NCBI GenBank assembly: GCA_033002965.1
Contig: JAURVB010006284.1
Coordinates: 1 to 64,000 of the forward strand
Direction: 5' to 3'
From: Piper betle
Lineage: Eukaryota; Streptophyta; Magnoliopsida; Piperales; Piperaceae
DNA: 64,000 bases
In this document: piece by piece, positions 40,390-52,671 of the stretch
Numbering within the stretch: the stretch's first letter is position 1
How the letters are laid out: each line of letters opens with the position of its first letter
Notes under the pieces: generated by a model
What the model saw: only the letters and a program-made list of their open reading frames with translations
Databases searched by the model: none
Told to the model about the DNA's origin: nothing
Program-made: the position numbers and the translations under genes

Positions 40390-41235
40390 TAATCTTGTTG
40401 AACTTCAAGTCAATTTCTCCTTCTTCGATAGGATCTATAATCAAATTATGCCTCAATTCAATAAGCTTCGACTTAACATTAAAAACAATATCGGTATTCA
40501 TCGCAATAACATACATGTAATTACAAAACATTGTTATTGTTCCATTTTATTCACATTAAATTTTTTTGAGAATTTTTCTTAACCAAATAACTTCGCACGT
40601 CACATTTGTGATTGAAATATATTTGGTTTCACATAAAAATAATGCAATCGTATTTTTATTCTTAGAAGACCATAATATTTTTGCTTTCTAAATTAAAAAT
40701 ATATCTCGATGTGTTCTTTTTATCATCTTGACAACTAATCTAATCACTATCCAAATATCTAATCAACTTAGCCTTATCTTCAATTTTATATTTCACACCA
40801 AAATTTTTAGTTTCTTTTATATGCCTCAAAATCCTTGTAGCGGCCATCCAATGATATTTGTTAGGCTTATTTATACACCTTGAAACTACACTGACCACAT
40901 TTACAATATCTGGTTTAGTATTTGTGAGATAAATTAAGGATCCAATCAAACTTCTATATATTTATTCATTGGTCAACTTATCATCATCATCTCTTTATAA
41001 TTTCTCATCATACCCATAGGAGTAGACATAGGCTATTAATTAAACATGTTAAACGTTTTTCAATAAATCACCCAAATATTTCACTTGAGAAATGAAAATT
41101 TCAACTTTCTTTTGCTTCAATTGGATACCAAAAAATTATCTCATGAACCCCAGATCACTTATATTATATTCATTTATCGTGATATTTTTTAAATCAATCA
41201 ACATTTTACCACAATTAATAGTATAAATTAAATCA
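40390..41235 (-). pseudogene. Copia reverse transcriptase / RNase H fragment
   Basis: Reading leftward from 41235, decayed frames give DLIYTINCGKM, ISDLGFMR, FGIQLKQKKVEIFISQVKY, then SLIYLTNTKPDIVNVVSVVS and KYHWMAATRILRHIKETKNF (40740-40949), and a final DSDW..DDKKSTSRYIF. This is the order of the Copia reverse transcriptase C-terminus and RNase H. Stops and frameshifts are frequent. The fragment ends abruptly at the TRIM at 41236. It differs in sequence from the Copia element at 42838-47984. Confidence 0.8.
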
Positions 41236-41657
41236 TGGGTAAAAATTAATATATACATGGACAAAAGACAATCATTCTTAAGGTGGCTAGTCATTTTAAG
41301 TTAAAAGACCCAGGCCCGTCACTTCAACATGGTATCAAAGCTAGGCCCAACCCACTCCCATTGAGAGCAAAAAATATCTATAGAAGAAAAAATGAAAAAC
41401 ATCCTAGGTGGAAATATCGTATAAAAACCCTTTAAAAATGACACCAATAATTAGACCACAAATAAGTTTGTGGGCTACTTGTGAGGAGTATTAAAATACA
41501 TATATATCCTACAACAAAGAAAATCACGGATGAAGATTACACATATATCCTATATCAAAGAAAATCATGAATAAAAATTAATATATATGTGGAAAGACAA
41601 TCTTTCCTAAGATGACTAGTCATTTGAGTTAAGAGGCTCGTGCCCAATACTTCAACA
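41236..41657 (+). mobile_element. TRIM-type miniature retrotransposon (422 bp)
   Basis: Direct terminal repeats lie at 41236-41329 and 41568-41657. They start TGGGTAAAAATTAATATATA / TGAATAAAAATTAATATATA and both end ACTTCAACA. TGGTATCAAAGC begins at 41330, immediately after the left repeat, as an initiator tRNA-Met primer-binding site with one mismatch. The interior is about 240 bp and non-coding. Flanks AATCA and AATAA match at 4 of 5 positions. Its left edge coincides with the break in the Copia fragment. Confidence 0.75.
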
Positions 41658-42837
41658 AATAATGGTGGACACTTTCTTCAAAGAAATATAGTTTCTCTAG
41701 ACTAATACCTATAATGGGTAATTGTTCCAAAAATTTAACAATTTTTCTCCCCTTTTTAAGTATATAAACAAGGCAGGTAAGCACCTATTGTTTTATGAAA
41801 GACTTTAAACACATATTGAAGGAGCAAAAGGTTTTGATCACAAGCGAACAATATAATAAGATTCAAGTACTCGTTCTTGATCTTATTCTTTTGCTCTCTC
41901 TAATTCTCTAGTGGCTTACACATCTCCTATCACCTCCTATTTAGAGATGAAGGTAAGGGTTCTTGTATTCCACACTCCAACTCCAAGGAAAAATTAAAAA
42001 AGAAACTAAAATAAAAAGACCAGAAAACTTCCACCATTGGTGCATGCATTAATATATACATGTTCCTATGCAAAGGAATTATACCAAAGACATCAAAACA
42101 GTTTTTAAAATGCAAATTCCAACACCTTTAAGTGGGATTTCAATAGGATTGTAGCACATTGAATCAGGAAGATATATTCCTATGTGAATATGATAGTCTT
42201 ATCCCCAAACGCCAAATTGTGAGTTTTTCTTACACAGTATAAGGTACCAGGGCAAAAGAAAACTCAAATGCTGCCGGAGAAGATTTAGCTGCACAAGATT
42301 GCATGTTCCACGTTATACTAGTCAAATATTCATATTATGCGCTTTGTAGTTGAATTTAATTATTTTTTACGAATAAACTTATTTTGATTTTTTATAATTC
42401 AAACCCAACTCTTGATGAGTTACAAGAAGCAGAACAATGTCTGAGAAACATCAAACAAGCGCAAGTCAATGACTCAGTGATTTATTGTTAAACATTTTTT
42501 GTCTAAAAATTTGTCATCTACACACAAACAATATCGCTTAGCTTTTGATAAAACCTTCTGTATCATTGTTATGTAAAAACCGGAAAAACCACCACTAATA
42601 CCACAATTTATAATTAGTCCTAATAAAACGTCTTTCATTGAACATTGAAAAGAACATCACCTATAATAATGCACATCAGAGGGCTAACTAAAAGTTAATT
42701 GCACAGTAGCAAGATATATATGTGTATATCATAAATAAACACTCTCTACACTTACTATATTTCAAGGTAATGTCAAAAACCCTTTTTTAAAAAGAAAATG
42801 AATAAAGTTACATTCCGAAAACAACGATATATACTTA
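41658..42837. other. Spacer between TRIM and Copia element
   Basis: No gene or bounded repeat was recognised, and the sequence is AT-rich throughout. Confidence 0.4.
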
Positions 42838-43959
42838 TGTGATTTTATCAAAAACAAAGCTTTCTTTAATATCCTTATTAAAAACTTTAACTTTAAACCA
42901 AATTATACAAATAATAAAACCATCTCTATAAAACTTTAATCTTCTTCACATTAAATCATCAAGAAATAAAATTAAATAACGGAAGCATACCTAAAGCCAT
43001 AAAAAAATTAATTCTTTTCTTCTTTAGGATTTTGATCTTCCAAATTCAATACTAGTTTTCAATACCAAAGTTTCTAGACGATGGGATGCCAGAACGAAAA
43101 TTACATATGAATTCAGGGACCATAACCCTTTATTTATAGCTTTAGTTTTTATAATTTTAATTTAATCTATCATAAAAGAGAAATTACAAAAATGGTATCT
43201 ATATATTTAATCCATACCTATATTAATGGCCCATAAACCTTAACTTTAATAAATCAATTGAATTTAAGCCAACCTTAAATAATAGCATATGGTACAATTC
43301 TTGATTGATTCATGTATATATTTATACCCAACATTTAACAATCTCCTACTTAGACTATATATACATAAAGATAATTGTATATAACCTTATGAGCTCCAAA
43401 ATAAGATACACAATTATTTCAAAATAACAATCTTGTCCATCAATTAATATTAATATAAGATCAAGACGATTTTCATTACATTTATTGTAACTAAACCCAT
43501 CTATGATCACATACATCAACATAATTAAATGACATAGATCAAGTATGGATGTATAGACATGTAATTTGATTTAAACATGTCTATTTTCATCTGGTTCAAC
43601 TTTATGAGATCACCAAAATATAGTGAAACATAAACTAAATACTGCAACAAAATAAACTCACACTAAAGTAGCATACCATCAAATGATACTACACTAATAT
43701 GAGCAACATGCCCATGAAATTTTTAGTAAATGGATCCACAACCATGGAGTTTGTCCCAATATACTCTATAAAAACTTTACCAAAACTTTATCACTTTGAA
43801 CTCTTTCTTTCACAACAAGAAACTTGATTTCTATATATTTTGATTTAGTTGAGCTCATGTTGCTATTTGAGTATGATACTGCAGATTGATTGTCACAAAA
43901 TAACTTAAGTAGTCTTTCAATATTATCAACAATGCATAGCCCTGTGACAAAATTTTACA

Positions 43960-46900
43960 ACTATATTCCATGATTGGATGCCTCATAATAAGCTATGAAT
44001 TCAGCTGCCATTGTGGAAGAAGCTATGAGTGTTTGCTTAGCACTCCTCCAAGAAATAGCTCCCTAGCAAGTAGGCAGACATAGCCATAAGTAGATCGACG
44101 ACTATCTTGACATCCAGCAAAATCGGAATCAGAATACCCAATGATCTCAAGTTGATTTGACTTCCGATATGTAAGCATGTAACATTTTGTTCTCTGGAGA
44201 TACCTCATGACTTTATTGGCTACTTTCCAATGATCCAATCCTGGATTACTTAAATATTTACCCAACATTTCAACAATATACGTAATATCTGGATGCGTAC
44301 ATACTTGAGCATACATAAGACTTCCCACTGTTGAAGCATAGGGAATCTTTTGCATTTCCTTTCTTTATATGTCATTTTTAGGGCATTGATTGAGACTGAA
44401 TTTGTCTCTTTTAGAAACAGGGGTATCTCCTGGTTTACAACCTTGCATGCCAAATCTCTTAAGCACTTTTTATATATAGGTCTTTTGTGATAATCCGAGT
44501 ATACATCGAGAGCAATCCTGATGTATTTGAATTCCTAATACAAAAGGCGCATCTCCAAGATCTTTCATTTCAAATTTCTTTGATAAAAATCTCTTGGTGT
44601 AGTGCAAAAACCTATATTATTACTGGCAAGTAATATATCATCAATATATAAAACCAGAAAAATATACTTACTCCCACTAAACTTATGGTATATACAATCA
44701 TTAATCACATTCATTTTAAAACTGAACGAGATAATAACTTGATAAAATTTGTGATACCATTAACGAGAGCTTGCTTAAGTCCATAGATAGATTTCTTTAA
44801 TTTGCAAACCATATTTTTTGAATCTTCTGATACAAAGTTTTCTGGTTGCACCATATAAATTATTTCATCAATGTCACCATTTAGAAACGCAGTTTTTACA
44901 TCCATCTAATGTATGTGCCACTAATGCCATAATTATTCTGAATGAATCCTTTGATGAAACTGGAGAGAAAGTCTCATTATAATCGATGTCTTCCTTTGGA
45001 ATAAAGCCTTTCGCAACAAGAAGAGCCTTATATCTTTCTACATTACCTTTTAAATCTTTCTTGGTTTTAAATATTCATTTACAACCAATAGGTTTTGCAC
45101 ATTCAGGCAATGGAACAAGATCCCAAACGTCATTATTTTTCATGGACTTCATCTCTTCATTCATGATATCAATCCACTTTTGAGAATTAGAACTCTTCAT
45201 GACCTGATAAAAGTTGATTGGATCATCTTCCATAATTCCAATTTTATCTCATGTTCTTGGAGAAAGATGATATAATTATTTAAAATATATTTCTCTTTTC
45301 TCTTGTGGATCTCCTCAATGGCATTTGCTCTTGAGGTTGTTGAGTTTGCTCTCCAGGTATAATTTGATTAGGGAGATTCTCGACATTATCTTGTAATTCT
45401 AGTATTGTTTATTGAACAACATCAAGAATATGATCCTGATTATTGTCAATAACAATCATGGGAAGAGAAACAGATTTTTCTTCAAAGATAAAATCTCAAA
45501 CTTCATTTCCCCCTCCAAACTTAACATCCTCAAGGAGTACTTGGCATTGTGTATTGTGGGACGATTCTGCACTCTTTTAGGAATTTGGACAAATGGTCTT
45601 GGACGTTATACACGTGATCCATCAAATCTACTATAATATTTACTACTACGATCAAATCTGATAGCCTTAATAGTTTTGTCAAGTTGGTTCTCAACTTCAG
45701 CCTTATATGTCGTAAACATGCCCAATGCTTGAGACTTCTTATGAATGGGATAAAGATAACCATAACGAGAATAATCGTCTATGAACAAAATAAAATATTG
45801 TTTAACATTCCAAGAAGTTGTAGGAAATAGACCACAAATGTTCGTATGTCTTAGTTCTAAGACACTTGAAAATCTATTGGCACCTAGTATTTTTATATTT
45901 GTTTGTTTTCCCTTAATGCACTTAGTACAAACTTGAAGATCCGATAAATTAAGAGAATCAAGATTTCCATCTAACATAAGTCATTCAATTCTTTATTTAG
46001 AAATGTGTCTTAAACACTTATAGCAGAATAAAGCAAAATTCTCATTAGTTAATTTTCTTTTTGTACCACTTAAACTTAGATGCAAAATTTCATTAAAAGA
46101 TGCAATAGTATCAAGTAAATTAGATTATCATAAAAAAACAAGGAACCCGTACTAACAATATTTGAATTTAAAAAAAGACTAACCTTATTATTTCTAAATG
46201 AACAAGAGTAACCAGATTTGTCCAATATAAAAATAAAACCAAATTTCGTCTAAAAAATGGTATTACATGTCTCTTTTAAATCCAAATAATATCTTGTCTT
46301 CAACAATAATCTAAAAGTCTCTATTGCTTCAACTACAACTGATTTGCCATCACCCACATAAATAAATCGTTTATCATCATTTGGCTTTCGGCAACTTGGG
46401 TAACTCTGCATTGACACACTTATGTGAGTAGGAGCACCCGAATCTAGCCACAAGTGTGTATTGGTACTAAAGCTAAATTAACCTCAGAACAAACAAAATT
46501 AAGAAATGAATCTTTCTTTACACGCCAAGTGGGATACTTAATGCATTCCTTCTTCATATGTCCAGGTTTACTACAAAAGAAACAACAAGAAGCTTTATCG
46601 TTTTTTACAAAATGCTTTTCAATTTCTTTAAGAAACTCAATGGCTGTAATAACCTTTTTAGACACATCGCCCTTAACGGTCTCTAGAATTCCACGCTTCA
46701 TGAAAATAAGACTCATGTGATTTGAACGTTCTTACTTCTCAATGTCCCATTTTTCCTCAGTGGAACTTTTGTCCGTAAGAAAAGGAGGTTGTTTGATCTT
46801 TAACGCAAGGTCAAGATCCATGCAGCCAAGGATGATCATCACATTGCCTTTCCAATCCTTTAAATTATCTTTAAGCCTTGGAACTAAATTGATGTTTGCA

Positions 46901-46977
46901 AAAATAATATAAGGAGATTGATTAACTGAAAATAGAACAAAATAACATGCACCTGATAAGATTAATAATTCAAACAA
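43960..46977 (-). pseudogene. Copia gag-pol relic
   Basis: In order on the minus strand: Gag with LKDWKGNVMIILGCMDLDLA (46732-46977) and zinc knuckle CFFCSKPGHMKKEC (46444-46716); protease WLDSGAPTHISVSMQSYPSC (46250-46453); integrase with CTKCIKGKQTN and ILFIDDYSRYGYLYPI (45530-45977); reverse transcriptase with MDVKTAFLNGDIDEIIYMVQ and KKSIYGLKQA (44711-44905); and the RNase H end with YASTVGSLMYAQVCTHPDIT and SDSDFAGCQDSRRSTYGYV (44023-44355). Gag-protease-integrase-RT-RNase H is the Copia order. Frames are broken by many stops and shifts, so it is inactive. Confidence 0.9.
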
Positions 46978-47439
46978 TGGTTAATCCCATTAACAGATAC
47001 CTAGCACAACATTAATATTTAGTCTTTGGATAGAAATATTAATTTATAAATGGTACTCTTAGTGGTAATCAAATATAAATAATAAACCTTCCTTTGGGTC
47101 GATTTATTATTCATATGGAATCTTGATAATTATCTCATATTTTTTACCACAAATGCATACTTTAATTTAGGAATAAATATCTCATATACAAATATCTTGT
47201 ATTTTCCTTTAATCCTGATTTGTAAAAATAACAATAACTAGTATTGAATTTTTGAAACTCCCAATAGATTGAAAACCATATCAATTTATTCCCTGTTACA
47301 AACTAGTATTCTTTTGAGATCATGAATCCTTGGATCTAGATATGATATGGAACTAGATAATCTAATTAATCCTCAATGATCTAATATAAGTTACTATGAT
47401 ACCACTTGTTATATAAAAAACACTTTATTTAATATCCTT

Positions 47440-47640
47440 ATTAAAAACTTTAACTTTAAACCAAATTATACAGACGATAAAACCATCTCTATAAAACCTT
47501 AATCTTCTTCAAATTAAATCATTAAGAAATAAAATTAAATAGTGGAAACCAAATTGTACAGATGATAAAACCATCTCTATAAAACCTTAATCTTCTTCAA
47601 ATTAAATCATCAAAAAATAAAATTAAATAGCGGAAGCATA
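47440..47640. repeat. Tandem duplication inside the Copia 5' LTR
   Basis: The block ACCAAATT(A/G)TACAGA(C/T)GATAAA..AAATTAAATAG(T/C)GGAA occurs twice in a row (about 47460-47546 and 47547-47634) but only once in the left LTR. The duplication therefore arose after insertion. Confidence 0.75.
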
Positions 47641-49192
47641 CCTGAATCAATAAAAGAAAAGTAATTCTTCTTCTTTAGGATATTGATCTTCCAAATTCAA
47701 TACTAATTTTCAATACCAAAGTTTATCGACTATGAGATTCTAGAACGAAAACTATATATAAATTTGGAGACCATAGCCCCCTTATTTATAGTTTTAGTTT
47801 TCATAATTTCAATCTAACCCATTTTAAAAGAGAAATTACAAAAATGGTATCTACACATTAAATCCATACCTGTATTAATGGCCTATAAACCTTATCTTTA
47901 ATAGATCAATTGAATTTAGACCAAGCTTAAATAACAGAATATGATATAATTCTAAATTTATGTATATATTTATATTCAATATCAAACATGATGAACTTTT
48001 TGATTACCAAAGCATCATCATACTATTGCTAATGAGTGCAATCCAATCAAATGCTCATCGAAGATGATACACCTACAAATACTTGGCATTGGCTTTCAAA
48101 ATTTCACGCAAGAAACAAAATTGTTGATGTGTATCATATGGACAATTGAGATACGTCTTTTATCAGAGAATATGGATATCGGTGGTGCCCACATCCAATA
48201 ATCATCGGCTGATATACCCAAATAAAACTTGATCCTACGTTAAAAGCTTAAATTTATTTATCAAGCCCTCTCAACTGATCTCTTCCACTTCACCCGGGAC
48301 TTGAGAAACTTCATCACCTGCAAGGACAAGAACCAAATTCAGTTAACCGAGAAAATAGCAAGTTTTGAACGTCCTACCAGTTACCCTATTAGATTTTTAA
48401 TTAGATTTTTAGCTTGAGTTATATTTGATTTAACCAAGCCGAGCAGGTTCAACCAAATCTTAACGTTTAAAAATTTTCATTAAGTAAATTTCGTAATCTT
48501 AACAAAGCACTGGGTTTTAAAAAATATCGAATTAAAAAATCGAGTATGCAATAAACCAATACAAAAACCTGTACCAGATTTAAGGTAGATATGTACTATA
48601 AGAGGCTAAAAACTATAGGAAATAGACACACAAATTTGCAATACTTTTTGCTAAAATCTGAGCAAGCTGCTTACCTCAGATGGATCTCTCATTGAATATA
48701 AGGCTCTGGTTTCTTTTGGCACAGATGATACCAGAATTCCACAACCTCTATTGCCTTCTGTCAAGGCCTGCATTTAGCCATGATATGGTCTTACCTTGAA
48801 CGCGTCTTCATCAGTGCGATCATCGCCAATATATATTGGAAACACATCATCTGAGTATGTATATTGGAGACACATCATCCGAGTTAACAAATCCTTGAAA
48901 AGACATAAATCGGTGTGACAATCAATTACAATTGCATTCTGAATGAGAAGGTGAATTGAGGCAAAAGATGAAGCTCCACTTACCAAGAGATTTGAGTAAA
49001 AACTCTACAGCTTTTCCTTTATTCCAATCAATCGCCGGGCGAACCTCCAAAACCTGCAGGAGTAATGAACGCCATGAGGGATCAATTTAAAAACTTCTAT
49101 AGCCTAAACAAAACGAACAATCTAAGATGCACCAATCTGAATTGCAGGTAGTACCTTCCGGCCATGTGTTAACCGCAGGCCATGTGTTAACC

Positions 49193-49795
49193 GAATTGTC
49201 ACAAAAAATTTCAGTGACAAACAGAACAGCCACCATTTTTTCGGTGTTTGCCCGTGAAATTTTCATTGCACATAATTTATAATTTATCACCAAATTTAGG
49301 TGACAAAATAGTTTATCACCAAACAGTCACCATTTTTTCTGTGTTAAAAATTGACGATACCAAAATTTTACTACCAAAATTTGGTTGCATATATTTAATA
49401 ATTTGTCACCGAATTGTCATAAAAAATGTCAGTGACAAAGCATTTTGCCACCGATTTGATACCATTTTTTGGTGTCAAAATTTGATTCTTTTGAAAAATG
49501 CGGGTTACACATACTGCCCAAAAACACGCAGGCTGCATGTAGTCGGCCGTGTGTCCCCATCAGTCCCACCCCACCCCACCCCGCTTGGCACTGCCCTACC
49601 CCCCAACCGCATCTCCCGACCCTCGCCCTTGGCCATGCCACTCCCTTGTCCCCCAACCCTGCGCCCCACCGCTCCCCCTCGACCGACTCCCGTCCCCTAC
49701 ACTGGTCTGTGCCACCGTGGCCACCATGTGAAGCTGAAAAATGATGCACACATGGCAGCTTCGGTCAAGCCAATTGGCCACAAGTGGCCCTAGCA
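49193..49795. mobile_element. CACTA-family fragment truncating a TPP exon
   Basis: This segment matches the inner part of the CACTA element at 30525-31666. It shares GTGACAAAC..CCACCATTTTTTCGGTG, CCAAAATTTGGTTGCATATATTTAATAATTTG, and then the C-rich island after CCCAAAAACAC with GTCGGCCG and GTCCCCATC. Both transposon ends are missing. Its left edge directly abuts the TPP RLTHGRK exon. Confidence 0.7.
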
Positions 49796-49899
49796 TAGTG
49801 ACACCCATCAAAGTGGGTAGCAACATTAAAACCATTCCATTGGCTTCTGTCACTATCAAGATGCTTAATTTGACTAAATGGCTACCAAACGAGAGAAGG

Positions 49900-50950
49900 G
49901 GTTACCCTACTCCAGTAATTATTCCTCTATCTTGGTAGATCATTAGAGTAAATTTGGTTATTTCATTTCCCTTACCCCTTTACGGCTAAGCAAGTGGCTG
50001 AACATTTTATAGAGAGCATAACTACAATCCATTGCATGCTAGAGTCCATTGTCACTGATTGCACCTCAATTTTTCTCATTGGCTTTTGAAGGGAATTTTT
50101 CAAGTTATAGGGTATGACTTTCAAGATAAGTATGACAGTTCACTAGCAGACATATGCACAAACAGAAGTATCGAACCGCTGCTTAGAGGCATGTTTACTA
50201 TGTTATGTCAGTGACCACCCTAAATAGTAGTCTCGCTTCTTGCCTTGGGCATAATTGTAGTATAGTACTACCTTTCTTTATGCTACCCGAATCACTCCCT
50301 ATGAGGCTATTTTTGGATGTCGCTCTCCCTCTGTATCTAGATATGCCTTAGGGAGTTCCCTTGTTGATGAGGTGGATTATCACCTAAGGCATTGTGATGA
50401 GGCGTTGGCACTCTTGAAGACTCACTTGTCCGATGCTCAAAGCCAATTGTGCTCAAAGTTAATTGAAAGCTCATTATGATCTTGGGTGGCATGCCATAAT
50501 TTTTTCAATTGGTGATATGGTCTACTTGAAGATCCAACCCTATCGGCAATTTTCGCTTCAATAGCCGACTAATCAGAAAATTGATGCCCAATTCTATGAC
50601 CTTTATAAAGTTTTGGAGCGTATTAAATAGGTGGCTTACCACTTAGCACTGCCTAATGGAGTAACTATTCACCTGGTCTTTCATATGTCTAAGCTTAAGG
50701 GTCAGATCGATACTCCTTTTATGGCTTCTCTAGACCTTCCTTGTTTTGCTACTACAGGTTAGTTGGACCTACATTCGAGAGCTATTATGGATCACCGCTT
50801 TATGCGTCACAATCGTCAACTAGTCAAAGATTACCTTATTTGGTGGCACAGACTTTCCTTCGACGATACTTAGTGGAAAGACGTTTTCGTATTCCACCAT
50901 CGTTTCCCAAACTTGAGGACAAGGTTCTTAAGGGGAGATATTGCTATCTA
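49900..50950 (+). pseudogene. Ty3/gypsy integrase with chromodomain-like end
   Basis: Decayed frames give AKQVAEHFIESITTIH, ESIVTDC, then TPYEAIFGCRSPSVSRYALG, VDEVDYHLRHCDEALALLKT, FHMSKLKG and a final RQLVKDYLIWWHRLSFDDT..FHHRFPN. The last segment resembles the chromodomain at the end of chromovirus integrases. Stops interrupt it throughout. Protease and reverse transcriptase are absent, so it is a 3' fragment. Confidence 0.8.
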
Positions 50951-51190
50951 TCTTTTTGTATTCCATTATTAGTTGTCTTTTCATATTTTAAGTATCTAAT
51001 AAATTGGGTCAGTTGTGTGAAAAACTATAATAATTAATGAGAATTTTGGGTGAGTTGTTAAAATTAGAAGGCTATAAATATGTAATGAACTTTTTTAGAG
51101 AATTAATCAATGAAGAAAATTTTCAACTAAAATTAAGAATTAGTTTATCATATCCCTTTTAGAGTGGAAAATCGAATAGGGATGCCAATT
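50951..51190 (+). mobile_element. 3' LTR start of the gypsy fragment
   Basis: A polypurine tract AAGGGGAG lies just after the integrase end. The AT-rich sequence that follows carries GGCTATAAATATG and ATTAATCAATGAAGAAAA, typical of the promoter and poly(A) zone of plant gypsy LTRs. It gives way to TPP exon sequence by 51241. The right boundary is approximate. Confidence 0.5.
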
Positions 51191-52392
51191 TGTTAAATAG
51201 AGTCCAAAGACTCTATCATAACCTTATAATTATAATTTACCGAGAGCAGAAAATGGGTGCCTTTGCATCTACATTTTGGTAATGTACAGACATGAAAAAC
51301 TTGTTATTCTCAAGTTCAAAACCTTTAATGTCTTTAGCACGCTCGACAAGGGATCTAAAAACCTATAACTAGAAAAAGAAAATAATCAAGGGTTTAAAAA
51401 TTCTAAAAAGTAGGCAGACATTGGGAATATGAGATGAATTAGGCTGTGTGAACAAGACATACCCCATCGATCATGGATAAGAACTCATTAGCAGGCTGGA
51501 AAAGAGATACCTCCTTACCCCAGAAAAACCAGCCGCATAGTTAGTTCCATATCACTTCATATGTGAACAGCTATGGCAAACCAAAGTTGTTGACACCAAA
51601 AGTTAAATTATACACCTGTGCGTCGGTCATTCTTATACATCTCAAACGCCCTTCAACAGAAACAAAGTGAGTAGCTGGATCCATTATTGAAAACTTGGTT
51701 TCCATTTCCTGTAATTTGGTAAGAAAGGAACTTACGATTTAATTTTAAGATCAGCTCTTGTAAATTTGTGCTATGTCCCTTGCTAAATAGAACTTCATTC
51801 CTTCTTATCCAGATTTCCTCAAGGATGATCAAAAACTTGTGGATGAGTGCAACACTGCTATCCATTTTATCATAGCTAACAAGTTTTGTAAAACACTCCA
51901 CTAACGAAAAGCAGCTCCAATCTAAGCCAATACAAGCAAAGACGAAAGACCTACTAGCTTGACACTCATAAATGTTGGGAAATAGATGCTCTAGGGGAAA
52001 TAACCTAGAAAATATTTTCCCTCAAGATGAAATGAAAAACTAATATAAGTTGAAATAGGAGACACCAAAATAAAAATGGATGGAAACTTTTCTCCAAATT
52101 AGAGAAAAGAAAATCAACCTAGTCGATCAACTTTGATTAAGAAAATTTCTTACAATCAAGTATCGAATAAAATTTAAGAAAACTCTTTTAATACAAATCA
52201 GGCCAATAACTAGATTTGAAAGATACAACTCTTGAGAAATACAATATATGAGAAATTCAAAAAATAACATAGACCTCAGAAGAAAATTAGATTAACCCTG
52301 AATTACGACCCCTACTTCAACTTGAGATGATAAAAAACTTCTCCAAACTCTCCCTTTATGAGCCAAATATGCTAAAAAACTGTCAAGAGGAT

Positions 52393-52560
52393 GTTCTCAT
52401 TTGAATATTTGCTACTACCACAAAGATCTGCACCGACGGCTGCTCCACTTGGGCTAGCGCCCCAAGTTTTGCAGCAGCTACCACACCCTCCTACTCATCG
52501 AGGCCTGGCATTTGCCTTGACAGCCGGGTATAGGTCACGCACTTAAGCGCCATCTATTTT
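52393..52560 (-). rRNA. 25S rRNA fragment (degenerate), segment 2
   Basis: Read on the minus strand it contains GACCTATACCCGGC, TGCCAGGCCTCGATGAGTAG, CGTCGGTGCAGATCTT and GCAAATATTCAAATGAGAAC, which I recognise as plant 25S rRNA, roughly 1.3-1.5 kb into the molecule. Many changes from the functional sequence are C-to-T or G-to-A, as in old methylated DNA. It ends sharply at GAGAAC. It is not a functional gene. Confidence 0.88.
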
Positions 52561-52671
52561 TATTTTGGTGTCTCTTATTTCATCTTATATTTGTTTTTCA
52601 TTTTATCTTGAGGGGAAATATTTTCTTTGTTGTTTCCGCTAGAGTGTCTATCTCCAAACAAGTAGTATTAG

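Larger units (their letters stand above)
42838..47984 (-). mobile_element. Decayed full-length Copia LTR retrotransposon
   Basis: Two LTRs in direct orientation bound the unit: left 42838-43333 (3' LTR) and right 47407-47984 (5' LTR). They share sequence from CTTTATTTAATATCC-like starts through CTCTATAAAAC..TTAATCTTCTTC to TGTATATATTTATA. Just left of the right LTR, the minus strand reads TGGTATCATAG, a primer-binding site. Just right of the left LTR, AAGTAGGAGATTG on minus is a polypurine tract. Between them lie gag, protease, integrase, reverse transcriptase and RNase H relics in Copia order. The right LTR is longer because of an internal tandem duplication of about 90 bp. No matching 5-bp flanks were found. 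Confidence 0.88.
48262..51520 (-). pseudogene. Trehalose-6-phosphate phosphatase, 3' half, broken by transposons
   Basis: Minus-strand exons can be followed: about 51520-51463 (KEVSLFQPANEFLSMIDG), 51362-51241 ([30 protein letters not shown]), about 49192-49155 (RLTHGRK), 49053-48984 ([20 protein letters not shown]), 48893-48795 (..VFPIYIGDDRTDEDAFK), 48767-48675 ([20 protein letters not shown]) and 48317-48262 (VMKFLKSRVKWKRSVERA, stop). This is the C-terminal half of plant TPP, which dephosphorylates trehalose-6-phosphate, with the GDD motif kept. The N-terminal half with the catalytic LDYDGTL motif was not found. CACTA and gypsy debris (49193-51190) separates two exons and truncates the RLTHGRK exon. 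A 28-bp duplication at 48829-48884 shifts the frame, and GGTTAACACATGGCC is duplicated at 49160-49192. It is not functional as seen. Confidence 0.85.

Noticed and set aside
51925..51972. Possible third 25S rRNA piece (GACGAAAGACCTACTAGCTTG)
   Set aside because: The similarity is short, in the opposite orientation to the other pieces, and lies outside the bounded unit in LINE-like sequence.
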